A stretch of DNA of 35,539 nucleotides from Paracoccaceae bacterium (GTDB lineage: Bacteria > Pseudomonadota > Alphaproteobacteria > Rhodobacterales > Rhodobacteraceae), in the NCBI GenBank assembly GCA_902632125.1, contig CACPBQ010000018.1, forward strand, positions 1 through 35,539, in the 5' to 3' direction. Shown here in pieces: positions 24,273-32,740 of this stretch; position 1 is the stretch's first letter, and every line of letters starts with the position of its first letter. The notes below the pieces were generated by a model. The model was given only the letters and a program-made list of their open reading frames with translations. It had not been told where the DNA came from and searched no databases. The translations under genes and the position numbers were made by a program.

Positions 24273-25145
24273 TTGCTGAGCTATTCGGCTATTACAAAAG
24301 TTAACGATAGAGAGCGAGCTGAGGGTTTAGGGGTCGCTTTTGAAAAACTTAATCCTCCACCTGTGGGTGTGGGAGTATTTGAGTTAGAAGATGGATCTGG
24401 TGAATGGGAAGTAGGTGCTTATTTTCACAATAGACCAGACGAATTATCAATTTTGATCTTAGAAAATGCTTTTGAGGCATCTGGGATTATCATATCTGAA
24501 ATACCGGAAACAGATTGGGTTTCAAAAGTAAAAAGAGATTTAAGTCCTGTTGAGGCTGGACGTTTTTTTGTTTTTGGAAAACATGACTCAAAAAAATTGC
24601 CTAAGGATCGGGTCGGATTACTCATAGAGGCCTCAATGGCATTTGGTACTGGGCATCATGGAACAACAAAAGGCTGTCTTTTAGCGTTAGACAAACTAAT
24701 TAAGCGAGAAGTAAAAATAGATAACGTTATTGACATAGGTTGTGGTACGGCAGTGCTTGCTATGGCAATTGGAAAAGTTATTTCTGCAAAAATTATAGCC
24801 AGTGATACTGACCAAGTTGCTGTAGAAGTCGCTTTAAAAAATTTGAAGGCTAATAAATTGGAAAAGCGTATTACTTGCCTTCATGCAACAGGTTTTGAGG
24901 ATGCATTAATCAAATCCGCTAGGCCTTTTGATCTAATCTTTGCTAATATTTTAAAACCGACCCTTATTGATTTAGCTCCCAGCATTCGAAGTTATCTTAA
25001 AAGAAGTGGATATGCTATAATTTCAGGAATTTTAGATGTACAAGCCATTGAAGTTATCAAATTTTATCGAAAAAATAATCTTGAGGTTATAGACCGTATT
25101 GATCTTGGTGAGTGGGTAACTCTGACTTTGATTTCATCTGAATAA
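24273..25145 (+). CDS. prmA: Ribosomal protein L11 methyltransferase
   Basis: A SAM-dependent enzyme that trimethylates lysines and the N-terminus of ribosomal protein L11. The 290 residues show AFGTGHHGTTKG (123-134), SAM motif VIDIGCGTAVLA (152-163) and ANILKPTLIDLAP, the PrmA-specific post-I region. The N-terminal substrate-recognition domain covers about 1-90. The start is TTG at 24273 supported by GGAGAG seven bases upstream; no ATG fits the family start. It lies 18 bases after the MFS gene, and the next gene, ruvC, is 149 bases away behind its own candidate promoter. Confidence 0.93.
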   Translation: MLSYSAITKVNDRERAEGLGVAFEKLNPPPVGVGVFELEDGSGEWEVGAYFHNRPDELSILILENAFEASGIIISEIPETDWVSKVKRDLSPVEAGRFFVFGKHDSKKLPKDRVGLLIEASMAFGTGHHGTTKGCLLALDKLIKREVKIDNVIDIGCGTAVLAMAIGKVISAKIIASDTDQVAVEVALKNLKANKLEKRITCLHATGFEDALIKSARPFDLIFANILKPTLIDLAPSIRSYLKRSGYAIISGILDVQAIEVIKFYRKNNLEVIDRIDLGEWVTLTLISSE

Positions 25146-25153
25146 AAGCGCTT

Positions 25154-25167
25154 TAAGCAAATGCTTA
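25154..25167 (+). terminator. Weak hairpin after prmA
   Basis: TAAGC (25154-25158) and GCTTA (25163-25167) enclose AAAT, nine bases after the prmA stop, followed by TTTG and then an A-run rather than a clean T-tract. Just before it AAAGCGCTTT (25145-25154) is a perfect palindrome. It may slow or end prmA transcription, but it is a weak terminator. Confidence 0.25.
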
Positions 25168-25245
25168 TTTGAAAAAATCCAATAAAAAAGTTTTAATAAT
25201 GTTGGTTCTAAAATCTAATTTTTCGGCATTCGAATAATAAAGGCA

Positions 25246-25275
25246 TTGGATTTTGTTCACGTTTCGTGCTACTTT
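25246..25275 (+). promoter_or_regulatory. Candidate ruvC promoter with LexA-like box
   Basis: GTTC-N7-GTGC (25255-25269) matches the alphaproteobacterial LexA consensus GTTC-N7-GTTC at seven of eight fixed positions. It lies between a -35-like TTGGAT (25246-25251) and a -10-like TACTTT (25270-25275), spaced 18 bp, where LexA would block polymerase. It ends 25 bases before the ruvC ATG. SOS control of ruv genes is well known in other bacteria. Confidence 0.45.
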
Positions 25276-25294
25276 ATTCCAAAAGGGGCAGTAA

Positions 25295-25795
25295 ATGCGA
25301 GTTTTAGGGATCGATCCAGGCTTAAGACGTATGGGCTGGGGAATAATTGACGTCAAAGGAAACAAACTAACCCATATAGCAAATGGTGTTTGCTGTTCTC
25401 AAGGTAATGATCTAGCTGCCAGATTATTGTCTTTGTTCGGCCAGATGGAAGAAGTACTTACAACTTGGCATCCAAATCAAGCGGCGGTGGAAAACACTTT
25501 TATCAATAAAGATGGCGTCAGCTCACTCAAGCTAGCTCAAGCAAGAGCTATAGCTCTACTGGCTCCGAAGAAATTTGGCATTAATGTATCTGAATATGCT
25601 CCAAACAAGGTAAAGAAGACAGTAGTGGGAATTGGGCATGCAGACAAACAACAAATATCGCATATGGTACAGCTTCAGCTTCCGGGCGTACAAATAAATG
25701 GACCGGACTCATCAGATGCTCTGGCAATTGCAATTTGTCATTCTTATCATTCAGTATCAAATAATCGTTTTCAGCAAGCTTTAGAGAAGGTGTGA
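25295..25795 (+). CDS. ruvC: Crossover junction endodeoxyribonuclease RuvC
   Basis: This nuclease resolves Holliday junctions pulled by RuvAB. The 166 residues carry the four acidic catalytic residues: D7 in [13 protein letters not shown]66 in AAVENTF, and D138 and D141 in [18 protein letters not shown] (81-90) and the lysine-rich KVKKTVVG are typical DNA-contacting segments. The ATG has GGGG eight bases upstream. It overlaps or nearly overlaps ruvA, so ruvCAB is one unit. A LexA-like box in front suggests SOS induction. Confidence 0.97.
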   Translation: MRVLGIDPGLRRMGWGIIDVKGNKLTHIANGVCCSQGNDLAARLLSLFGQMEEVLTTWHPNQAAVENTFINKDGVSSLKLAQARAIALLAPKKFGINVSEYAPNKVKKTVVGIGHADKQQISHMVQLQLPGVQINGPDSSDALAIAICHSYHSVSNNRFQQALEKV

Positions 25796-25797
25796 TT

Positions 25798-26469
25798 GTG
25801 ATTGGGAGGTTGCGAGGTCGAGTAGATTATAAAGCGCAAGATCATTTTTTGTTAGATGTAAATGGTGTTGGATATTTAGTCTTTTGTTCAGATCGAACTC
25901 TTGCTGAAATATCTTCCGATGGAGAATTCACAACGATTTATACAGATTTGCTCGTTCGAGAAGATGTTATGCAACTGTTTGGGTTCGTATCTCAGATTGA
26001 AAAAGAATGGTATAGACTATTAATGTCTGTACAAGGAGTGGGCGCTAAAGCATCATTAGCTATATTAAGCGCTTTGGGAGAAGATGGTGTCAGTCGAGCA
26101 ATTGCATTAGGTGATTGGAATTCAATTAAATCCGCCAAAGGGATAGGACCAAAGACTGCCCAAAGAATTGTAAATGAGTTGAAAGATAAAGTTGCCAATG
26201 TTATGTCTATTACTCCAAGTAAACTCGGCGAACGAAAAAACCAGCAACATGAAGAAGATGTTGTCGAAAGAATTGATGTTCATCAACCTGTCAATTTAAC
26301 TATCTCAAATAAATCTTCTCAGGCTGATGCATTATCTGCATTACAAAATCTAGGTTACAATCCTAGCGACGCAGCTGCCGCTGTGGCTAAAACTCTTGAA
26401 GAAAATTCTGATTTAAGCACTGAAGAATTAATCCGAAATTCACTAAAAATTATTAGTCAGAAGGGATAA
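25798..26469 (+). CDS. ruvA: Holliday junction branch-migration protein RuvA
   Basis: RuvA binds four-way junctions as a tetramer and loads the RuvB motor. From the GTG at 25798 the product is 223 residues and starts [11 protein letters not shown], as homologues do. The upstream GTG at 25792, overlapping the ruvC stop, would add two residues and leaves almost no room for the AAGG ribosome-binding site. Visible parts are the OB-like domain (1-63), two helix-hairpin-helix motifs ([15 protein letters not shown] and [19 protein letters not shown]), and a C-terminal RuvB-binding domain (about 170-223, [11 protein letters not shown]). It is two bases from ruvB. Confidence 0.95.
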   Translation: MIGRLRGRVDYKAQDHFLLDVNGVGYLVFCSDRTLAEISSDGEFTTIYTDLLVREDVMQLFGFVSQIEKEWYRLLMSVQGVGAKASLAILSALGEDGVSRAIALGDWNSIKSAKGIGPKTAQRIVNELKDKVANVMSITPSKLGERKNQQHEEDVVERIDVHQPVNLTISNKSSQADALSALQNLGYNPSDAAAAVAKTLEENSDLSTEELIRNSLKIISQKG

Positions 26470-26471
26470 TA

Positions 26472-27491
26472 ATGAGCGAAATTAATCCTTTACTGAGAGA
26501 AGAGCCAATACCTGATGATAATGATCGAGCTCTTCGGCCAAAAACGCTGAGAGAATTTATAGGACAGTCAGAAGCTCGTTCTAATCTTCATGTATTTATA
26601 GAAAGTGCAAAACAACGAAATGATGCTATGGATCATACTCTTTTTTTTGGTCCCCCAGGCTTAGGTAAAACTACTCTTGCCCAGATAATTAGTAGAGAAC
26701 TAGGCGTCAATTTTAAAATGAGTTCTGGTCCAGTTTTAGCAAAAGCAGGTGATCTTGCAGCTATTTTAACTAATTTAGAGGCCAACGATGTTTTATTTAT
26801 TGATGAAATCCATAGACTTAATCCAGTTGTAGAAGAGATTTTATATCCAGCTCTAGAAGATTTTGAGTTGGATCTTGTTATTGGTGAAGGGCCGGCAGCA
26901 AGAACGGTTCGAATTGAGCTACAGCCATTCACGCTGGTCGGGGCAACTACAAGATTAGGGCTACTGACTACGCCATTACGTGATAGGTTTGGGATACCAA
27001 TTAGGCTTCAGTATTATTCGAAAGAAGAGCTGTATAAAATTGTAAAATTGAATGCAGAAAAACTTGGTATTGTCGCTCATGAAAGCGGCGTAACAGAAAT
27101 TGCGCAAAGAGCTAGAGGCACGCCAAGAATAGCTGGTCGTCTTTTAAGACGGGTAGTGGATTTTGTTTTGGTCGAGGGTGATGGTATTCTAAATAAAAAA
27201 ATAGCTGATCACGCTTTAACCCGTCTTGGTGTGGATAAATTAGGCCTCGATGGTGCAGATCGTAGGTACTTGCAATTGATAGCGGAACAGTATTCAGGAG
27301 GACCCGTTGGAATTGAAACTATAAGTGCAGCGATTTCTGAAAGTAGGGATGCTTTGGAAGAAGTTATTGAGCCCTATCTTTTGCAAATGGGGTTAATTCA
27401 GCGGACACCACGCGGTCGAATGTTAGCGAGTGGTGGATGGAAGCACCTTGGGATAGAGCCACCTAAGTCGCAGGGAGATATGTTTGAGTAA
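26472..27491 (+). CDS. ruvB: Holliday junction branch-migration ATPase RuvB
   Basis: This AAA+ motor drives branch migration with RuvA. The 339 residues show Walker [10 protein letters not shown] (60-68), Walker [10 protein letters not shown] (108-116), the sensor region [10 protein letters not shown] near 153-162 followed by DRFGI, and an arginine-finger region. The C-terminal winged helix ends in [19 protein letters not shown]. The start is ATG at 26472, two bases after ruvA, with an AAGGGA ribosome-binding site inside the end of ruvA. A T8 run sits in the codons just before Walker A without disturbing the frame. Confidence 0.97.
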   Translation: MSEINPLLREEPIPDDNDRALRPKTLREFIGQSEARSNLHVFIESAKQRNDAMDHTLFFGPPGLGKTTLAQIISRELGVNFKMSSGPVLAKAGDLAAILTNLEANDVLFIDEIHRLNPVVEEILYPALEDFELDLVIGEGPAARTVRIELQPFTLVGATTRLGLLTTPLRDRFGIPIRLQYYSKEELYKIVKLNAEKLGIVAHESGVTEIAQRARGTPRIAGRLLRRVVDFVLVEGDGILNKKIADHALTRLGVDKLGLDGADRRYLQLIAEQYSGGPVGIETISAAISESRDALEEVIEPYLLQMGLIQRTPRGRMLASGGWKHLGIEPPKSQGDMFE

Positions 27492-27518
27492 ATTTGAATA
27501 TTCTAATTTGGTAAATAT

Positions 27519-28154
27519 TTGAAAAAGAGAGAATCAATAGAAGCCTATTTCACTCGATCAGATGGAAAGTATATTTTTGCCAGATGGGGAAGACCTATTG
27601 CTCCAGTTGTATTTGGTGTTCAGGATGAAACACTAGTCACTTTAAAAACGGCTATCCAATCAATGGTGGTTTTGGCTAATCATGAATTAGCAGAAACTGA
27701 TCCAGAGTTTGGATCAAATGCTTTATTTTTTTTCTTTTCATCTTGGGATGAGCTGATTGCAGTCAATGATTTAGATAGAATAATACCGGATCTTGGTAAT
27801 TTAGTTGAACGCTTAAAATTTATTCAAGCAAATCAATATAGGGTTTTTAGGTTTGATGCTGATGGAGGGATAAAAGCAGTTTTCAGCTTTATTTGCATGG
27901 ATAAAAACTTATTCTCAGTATCTGCTGAAATTTTATGTTTAAATCAGGCGGTTCAGATGTTTTTACTTTGGTCCGATGACGCTTTCAAAGAAAATTCTCC
28001 GACTTTGATCACAAAAAATGGTGGGGTTATATTAAATCCAATTGTAGGTGATATTATCAGAGCAGTTTATGACCCAACAATGCCACTGATTTCAAATGAT
28101 AAAAGCCATGCTCTGAGAGTACAGGCTAGAATAGATTTACTTAGAAAGAATTAA
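27519..28154 (+). CDS. Conserved-looking hypothetical protein between ruvB and ybgC
   Basis: I do not recognise a named domain. The 211-residue product is soluble, with no signal peptide and no membrane segment. It contains FARWGRPIAPVVFGVQDETL (21-40), ELAETDPEFGSN, FFFFSSWDELIAVNDLDRIIP, NQYRVFRFDADGGIKAVFSF and a C-terminal SHALRVQARIDLL. I have the impression that Rhodobacteraceae carry a similar gene in this position, but that is memory, not a search. The only available start is TTG at 27519, with no good Shine-Dalgarno sequence. It is 27 bases after ruvB and two before ybgC, so it is within the operon. The location suggests an envelope or DNA-repair accessory role, unproven. Confidence 0.7.
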   Translation: MKKRESIEAYFTRSDGKYIFARWGRPIAPVVFGVQDETLVTLKTAIQSMVVLANHELAETDPEFGSNALFFFFSSWDELIAVNDLDRIIPDLGNLVERLKFIQANQYRVFRFDADGGIKAVFSFICMDKNLFSVSAEILCLNQAVQMFLLWSDDAFKENSPTLITKNGGVILNPIVGDIIRAVYDPTMPLISNDKSHALRVQARIDLLRKN

Positions 28155-28156
28155 TT

Positions 28157-28549
28157 ATGAAACAACACTTTATGAATATCCGAGTTTACTATGAAGATAC
28201 GGATTTAGGAGGAGTTGTATACTATGCCAATTATTTACGATTCATCGAAAGAGCCCGAAGTGAATGGATTCGAAATATTGGTATTGATCAAATCAAAATG
28301 AGAAATGAGGAAGGAGCCATTTTTGTAGTTACAAAACTTAAAGCAGATTATCTTGCACCTGCCTATTTTGATGATGCACTGACAGTTGAAACAAAGATAA
28401 AAGTTGTTTCTCCGGTCCGAGCGTATTTTTACCAAAATATTTTGCGTGAAGGTGAGGTTATATTTAAGGCAGAAGTATGTGTGGCATGCACTTCGAATTC
28501 TGGTAAAGTTCAAAGGTTACCAGAAAAGATTAGAATATTAATTACATAA
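28157..28549 (+). CDS. ybgC: Tol-Pal-associated acyl-CoA thioesterase
   Basis: A hot-dog-fold thioesterase of 130 residues in the 4-hydroxybenzoyl-CoA thioesterase family; E. coli YbgC hydrolyses short acyl-CoAs and associates with phospholipid synthesis proteins. The active-site motif is VYYEDTDLGGVVYYANYLRF (10-29), with catalytic-type D16 and the family YANYL. The gene starts with ATG two bases after the hypothetical gene and precedes tolQ, its standard position. A bulged hairpin lies between it and tolQ. The physiological substrate is not established even in model organisms. Confidence 0.94.
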   Translation: MKQHFMNIRVYYEDTDLGGVVYYANYLRFIERARSEWIRNIGIDQIKMRNEEGAIFVVTKLKADYLAPAYFDDALTVETKIKVVSPVRAYFYQNILREGEVIFKAEVCVACTSNSGKVQRLPEKIRILIT

Positions 28550-28558
28550 AACTATACT

Positions 28559-28589
28559 CGGTCCCTTTTCTCATGTTAACAGGGTACCG
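28559..28589 (+). promoter_or_regulatory. Bulged hairpin between ybgC and tolQ
   Basis: CGGT-CCCT (28559-28566) pairs with AGGG (28581-28584) and ACCG (28586-28589), with a single T bulge and a 14-base loop. G, four T and TATAAT follow. The short T-run makes it at best a weak terminator. It may be a processing signal, a stability element or part of a promoter for tolQ. Confidence 0.45.
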
Positions 28590-28615
28590 GTTTTATAATT
28601 GTGAGACAGTTATTC

Positions 28616-29326
28616 ATGATTGCAGAAGCATTAATATTCAAAGCCATAGCAGCAACGCCCGAAATTGATTTTTCATTTTGGGCTCTTTTTGCGCGAGCAA
28701 CAATTACAGTTAAAATTGTAATCCTATTGCTGATTGGCGCATCTTTTTGGGCATGGTCTATTATTATTCAAAGACATTTAGTTTTTAATTCTGCGAGAAG
28801 AGATGCTGCAAGATTTGATCGGGCTTTTTGGTCGGGTGAACCTTTGGACGAACTATATCAACAGCTTGGACAAAACCCTCGTGGACGTACGGCTAAAATC
28901 TTTGTGGCGGGTATGAAGGAATGGGAACAGTCACAGCGAGCAGATGGTGGTTTAATAGCGGGCATTCAATCACGCGTTGACCGGTCAATGGATGTAGCTG
29001 TTTCTAGAGAAGCGGAAAAGCTACAGTCTGGATTGACCATATTAGCTACTGTCGGTTCAACGGCTCCATTTGTAGGCTTGTTTGGTACAGTCTGGGGCAT
29101 AATGAATGCTTTTATTGAAATTGCTCAACAGCAAAATACAAATTTAGCTGTTGTTGCTCCTGGTATTGCTGAGGCTCTGCTGGCTACAGGACTTGGCCTG
29201 CTGGCTGCAATTCCGGCAGTAATTTTTTATAATAAGCTAAATGGTGACTGTGAAAGGCTTGTGGCTGGCTATGAAAGCTTTGCAGATGAATTTTCAACAA
29301 TTTTGAGCCGTCAATTGGATAGTTAG
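28616..29326 (+). CDS. tolQ: Tol-Pal system proton channel subunit TolQ
   Basis: An inner-membrane protein that, with TolR, forms the proton-driven motor energising TolA for outer-membrane constriction. At 236 residues it has three membrane segments: about 25-50 (ITVKIVILLLIGASFWAWS), a second in ILATVGSTAPFVGLFGTVWG, and a third in LLATGLGLLAAIPAVIFY. These match MotA/TolQ/ExbB. I chose the ATG at 28616 since homologues start close to IDFSFWALF and GAGACAG is upstream; a GTG at 28601 adds five residues and is possible. It lies one base before tolR. Confidence 0.94.
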   Translation: MIAEALIFKAIAATPEIDFSFWALFARATITVKIVILLLIGASFWAWSIIIQRHLVFNSARRDAARFDRAFWSGEPLDELYQQLGQNPRGRTAKIFVAGMKEWEQSQRADGGLIAGIQSRVDRSMDVAVSREAEKLQSGLTILATVGSTAPFVGLFGTVWGIMNAFIEIAQQQNTNLAVVAPGIAEALLATGLGLLAAIPAVIFYNKLNGDCERLVAGYESFADEFSTILSRQLDS

Positions 29327-29327
29327 T

Positions 29328-29801
29328 ATGGGTGCCACTAACAATCTGAAAAACGTTAGCCAGTTAAAACGAAGACATCGTAGAAGATCAGCCCCTATGT
29401 CTGAAATAAACGTAACACCATTTGTTGACGTGATGTTGGTTCTTCTAATTATCTTTATGGTGGCAGCTCCTATGTTGACCGTTGGTGTCGATATTGAATT
29501 ACCGAAAAGTGCAGCCGGTGCTTTGGAATCAGAAAATGAAGAACCCCTTACCATTACAATTACAAAGGACGGGGAAATTGTTTTGCAAACGAGTAATATA
29601 CCAAAAGAGGAATTGATCTCTCGTCTTAAAGGTGTTGCGGCTGAACGCTCTAGTAATCGAATTTTTCTGCGTGCTGATGGAGCAATTCCGTATGAAGTCG
29701 TTATGCAAATTATGGGCGCTCTTAATGCCGGCGGTTTCCAAGATATAGGGTTAGTCACAGATATTGGAGGCCCGGCCTTAAACGACGTTTCTGATGAGTA
29801 A
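29328..29801 (+). CDS. tolR: Tol-Pal system protein TolR
   Basis: The ExbD/TolR partner of TolQ, with one transmembrane helix and a periplasmic domain. The 157 residues show basic N-terminal KRRHRRR, then MSEINVTPFVDVMLVLLIIF. D34 is the essential proton-path aspartate, in FVDVMLVLL. The periplasmic part (55-157) ends with GFQDIGLVTD. The ATG is one base after the tolQ stop and tolA follows seven bases after the stop. A run of four in-frame arginines/lysines marks the cytosolic face. Confidence 0.95.
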   Translation: MGATNNLKNVSQLKRRHRRRSAPMSEINVTPFVDVMLVLLIIFMVAAPMLTVGVDIELPKSAAGALESENEEPLTITITKDGEIVLQTSNIPKEELISRLKGVAAERSSNRIFLRADGAIPYEVVMQIMGALNAGGFQDIGLVTDIGGPALNDVSDE

Positions 29802-29808
29802 GTAGAAC

Positions 29809-30822
29809 ATGCATTTTGGGCATTATATATCTGGGTTTGCACATTTAGGTCTTTTGACTGGGTTATTTATAAGCCCCGTTTTTCAAAAGGATAGAGACCC
29901 AATTGAATATTCGAATGTTTCTTTAATTTCTCAACAGGAATTTATTGACCTTACAGCAACAAATATCTCACCTGTAGTGTCTGAAGAACCAAGTACATTG
30001 AAACCAGCAGAAGAAAATGACGACAAATTGAATTTAAAGTTCAATGCAGAAAGTAGTGTTTTAAAATCGGAAGGCCCTGAAGTAGTCTTGGATGAGCCTT
30101 TAGAACCAGTAATAAAACAACCACAGATTGAAGTAGCTAATATGCAAAAACCTCATGAAATATCGGAACATCTGCAGCCCCCAGTTTCGGAGAAATTAAA
30201 TAGTCTTCCGAATGTTAACAATGAAGCAAATAAATTGAATAAACGAAGCACAGTTTTGACGCCTACCAATACCCCACAACCTGAAATCAATTTTTCTCAA
30301 TCATTAAAAAGTACTGCCAAAACTGTGGATGAATTAGATATTGTGGGAGACAAAAAAAAAGCCTCAGCTGATAATTTGGAGTTATCGCTGAAGCCTAAAA
30401 GTCGTCCGCGTTACAATCCTGAAACAAATTTTGAAGATAAATCTGAAAAGCAGGTAATAGAAGCTAACATTTCTAATGAAATTCAATCTCCGGCTCTACA
30501 GAAGTCTTTAAGCAATCCTTTAACGGAAACCGAAACAGATAATTTACAATCGGCAATACAAGCATGTTGGCTGAGAGACCCCGGTTCATTAACTGAAGAT
30601 GTCAAGCTAACAATATTTATATCCCTCGATCGAAATGGGAGAGTAAACCCAAATTCAATTAAGGTTATTGAAATTTCAGGGGGTGACGATGATGCACAAA
30701 GGGTAGCTTTTAGGAGAGCAAAAATTGCAATTATAAGTTGTGGAAAAAACGGCTATAAGCTACCACCAAATAAATATGAAAGTTGGCGCGAAATAGAAGT
30801 TGTTTTTGATCCAACAATTTAA
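29809..30822 (+). CDS. tolA: Tol-Pal system protein TolA-like
   Basis: TolA links the TolQR motor to Pal and TolB across the periplasm. The 337 residues show an N-terminal membrane anchor (about 8-25, SGFAHLGLLTGLFISPVF) and a long disordered linker (26-235) rich in E, K, P, N and S, unlike the Ala-rich helix of E. coli TolA. A compact C-terminal TolA domain (240-337) has C253 and C311, which probably form a disulfide. The linker makes homology weak, so position and the C-terminal domain carry the call. An A9 run (30352-30360) encodes KKK at 182-184 and could permit slippage. Confidence 0.85.
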   Translation: MHFGHYISGFAHLGLLTGLFISPVFQKDRDPIEYSNVSLISQQEFIDLTATNISPVVSEEPSTLKPAEENDDKLNLKFNAESSVLKSEGPEVVLDEPLEPVIKQPQIEVANMQKPHEISEHLQPPVSEKLNSLPNVNNEANKLNKRSTVLTPTNTPQPEINFSQSLKSTAKTVDELDIVGDKKKASADNLELSLKPKSRPRYNPETNFEDKSEKQVIEANISNEIQSPALQKSLSNPLTETETDNLQSAIQACWLRDPGSLTEDVKLTIFISLDRNGRVNPNSIKVIEISGGDDDAQRVAFRRAKIAIISCGKNGYKLPPNKYESWREIEVVFDPTI

Positions 30823-30859
30823 TGAAAGCTGGAATAAATAGGCCAAAAATGAGGTATTA

Positions 30860-32167
30860 ATGTTGAGACTATTCCTAGTAGCTGTTTTTGTTAGTTTAAC
30901 AACATTTGTACAATCTGCGCCTCTGCGCATCACAATAACTGAAGGCGTAATTGAGCCTTTACCTTATGCTGCTCCTGCATTTATTGGCGAAACGGGAGCT
31001 TCCAACGAATTGGCTATAAAAATAACTGAATTGATAAAAAGTGATCTGTTTGGAACCGGACTTTTCCGAGAAGTACCTAAGTCGTCGTATATATCGGGCA
31101 TTAACAATTTCAACTCTCCCATCCAGTACTCAGACTGGAAAGCCATAAACGTTCAGGCTCTTTTGACTGGCTCAGTTCTGCTTACGGGTGAAAATCTATC
31201 AGTGAAATTCAGACTCTATGATGTTTTTTCTAATAACGAGCTTGGCAAAGGTCTTCAGTTTAATTCTACTAAACAGGGATGGCGGCGTATAGCGCACAAA
31301 GTGGCTGATGAGGTTTATTCTCGAATAACTGGAGAGCAGGGATATTTCGACACTCGTGTTGTTTATGTTGCCGAAACCGGTAAAAAGGGGTCTCGTAAAA
31401 AACGTTTGGCCATTATGGATTTTGATGGTGCTAACTCTAATTATTTGACCGACGGTTCGTTTATTGTTTTAGCGCCTCGGTTTTCTCCCACGGGAGAAAG
31501 TGTTTTATATACTAGCTTTGAAACTGGAACTCCGCAGATATACTTAATAGATGTTTCTACAGCCAAGAGAACTGTTTTAAAAAACCGGAAAGGAACTATG
31601 AGTTTCGCTCCACGTTTCTCCCCAGATGGGCAGTCTGTCGTTTATTCCTTGGAGCAGGGCGGTAACACAGACATATATGTTATGAACTTAAAAAATAGTT
31701 CTAGCGCTAGATTAACATCAGCTCCGTCAATCGAGACAGCGCCCAGTTTTTCCCCAGACGGATCCCAAATCGTATTCGAGAGTGATAGATCAGGAACGCA
31801 ACAGCTATATGTTATGTCTTCGCTTGGAGGCAGTGCGAAAAGAATTAGTTCTGGAGATGGTCGATATGGCACTCCTGTCTGGTCCCCTCGTGGTGATCGA
31901 ATTGCTTTTACTAAACAAAGTCGTGGGCGTTTTCATATTGGTGTTATGCGGGTTGATGGCTCTAAGGAAAGATTGTTGACAGCATCTTTCTTAGATGAGG
32001 GGCCAACCTGGTCGCCAAATGGCAGAGTTATAATGTTTACACGAGAAACACAGGGAGAAAGAGGAGTTTCTGTTCTTTATTCAGTCGATGTTTCAGGAAG
32101 AAATTTAAAGAAAGTTTCAACGAGAGATGGTGGATCCGATCCTTCGTGGTCACCACTCGGAAAATAA
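30860..32167 (+). CDS. tolB: Tol-Pal system periplasmic protein TolB
   Basis: A periplasmic beta-propeller that binds Pal and, when engaged by TolA, releases it to the peptidoglycan. The 435 residues start with a cleavable signal peptide (1-19, cleavage after SA before PLRITIT). An N-terminal domain (20-160) precedes a six-blade propeller. Its repeats show the TolB pattern: [35 protein letters not shown] and a last PSWSPLG at the terminus. GAGG lies five bases before the ATG. It is 37 bases after tolA. The stop codon lies in one arm of a stem-loop. Confidence 0.97.
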   Translation: MLRLFLVAVFVSLTTFVQSAPLRITITEGVIEPLPYAAPAFIGETGASNELAIKITELIKSDLFGTGLFREVPKSSYISGINNFNSPIQYSDWKAINVQALLTGSVLLTGENLSVKFRLYDVFSNNELGKGLQFNSTKQGWRRIAHKVADEVYSRITGEQGYFDTRVVYVAETGKKGSRKKRLAIMDFDGANSNYLTDGSFIVLAPRFSPTGESVLYTSFETGTPQIYLIDVSTAKRTVLKNRKGTMSFAPRFSPDGQSVVYSLEQGGNTDIYVMNLKNSSSARLTSAPSIETAPSFSPDGSQIVFESDRSGTQQLYVMSSLGGSAKRISSGDGRYGTPVWSPRGDRIAFTKQSRGRFHIGVMRVDGSKERLLTASFLDEGPTWSPNGRVIMFTRETQGERGVSVLYSVDVSGRNLKKVSTRDGGSDPSWSPLGK

Positions 32168-32198
32168 CATGATTTGCAGGGCTAATATTTCATGTTAT
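32164..32198 (+). promoter_or_regulatory. Nine-base-pair stem-loop at the tolB-pal junction
   Basis: ATAACATGA (32164-32172) pairs perfectly with TCATGTTAT (32190-32198) around a 17-base loop, and contains the tolB stop codon. No T-run follows, so it should not terminate transcription. Its position suggests an mRNA element that separates tolB and pal expression, for example by protecting or processing the 5' end of the pal message. Confidence 0.5.
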
Positions 32199-32221
32199 CA
32201 ATTTACGTGAGAGGCAAAAAA

Positions 32222-32728
32222 ATGACAAAATTTGGTTTTTATTTTTGTGCAATTTTGGTCATATTTTTAGGTGGATGTTCCCAAAATGCCTCAGCCCCGT
32301 TCTCAGCAAGCGGTACGATGAGCGGTTCAAATGCTAAGTTCGAAGGTGACGCCAGTGATCCGGGTTCCATAGCTTTTTTTAAAAATAATGTTGGTGACCG
32401 AGTGCTTTTTCCTATCGATCAATCAGATATTGACCAGTCGGGTAAGGAAATATTGTTAGCTCAAGCAGACTGGCTACGTGCAAACTCTGAATACAAAATA
32501 GTAATTGAGGGTCATGCGGACGAACGGGGTACAAGAGAATACAACCTTGCACTTGGCGCTAGAAGAGCTAATTCTGCTCGTGAATTTTTAGTATCAAGAG
32601 GCATACAAGGCCATCGTATTAAAACGGTTAGCTTTGGAAAAGAGCGTCCGGTAGAGCTTTGCAGTAAAGAAAGTTGCTACAGCGAAAATCGACGTGCCGT
32701 TTCAGTGGTATCTAACCTGAATTTTTAG
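32222..32728 (+). CDS. pal: Peptidoglycan-associated lipoprotein Pal
   Basis: An outer-membrane lipoprotein that ties the membrane to peptidoglycan. The 168 residues begin with a lipoprotein signal ending in the lipobox LGGC, so C19 is lipidated. A short Ser/Ala-rich linker follows, then the OmpA-like domain (about 60-168) with IEGHADERGTREYNLALGAR, which holds the conserved diaminopimelate-binding D and R positions. I chose the ATG at 32222 because GAGAGG precedes it; upstream in-frame residues would put a basic stretch before the signal. It ends directly before cpoB. Confidence 0.96.
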   Translation: MTKFGFYFCAILVIFLGGCSQNASAPFSASGTMSGSNAKFEGDASDPGSIAFFKNNVGDRVLFPIDQSDIDQSGKEILLAQADWLRANSEYKIVIEGHADERGTREYNLALGARRANSAREFLVSRGIQGHRIKTVSFGKERPVELCSKESCYSENRRAVSVVSNLNF

Positions 32729-32740
32729 TTGGAGTTTGAG

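Noticed and set aside
29294-29842. A 182-residue open frame antisense to tolR
   Set aside because: It is a shadow of tolR in the opposite strand, with no recognisable domain and biased residue use.
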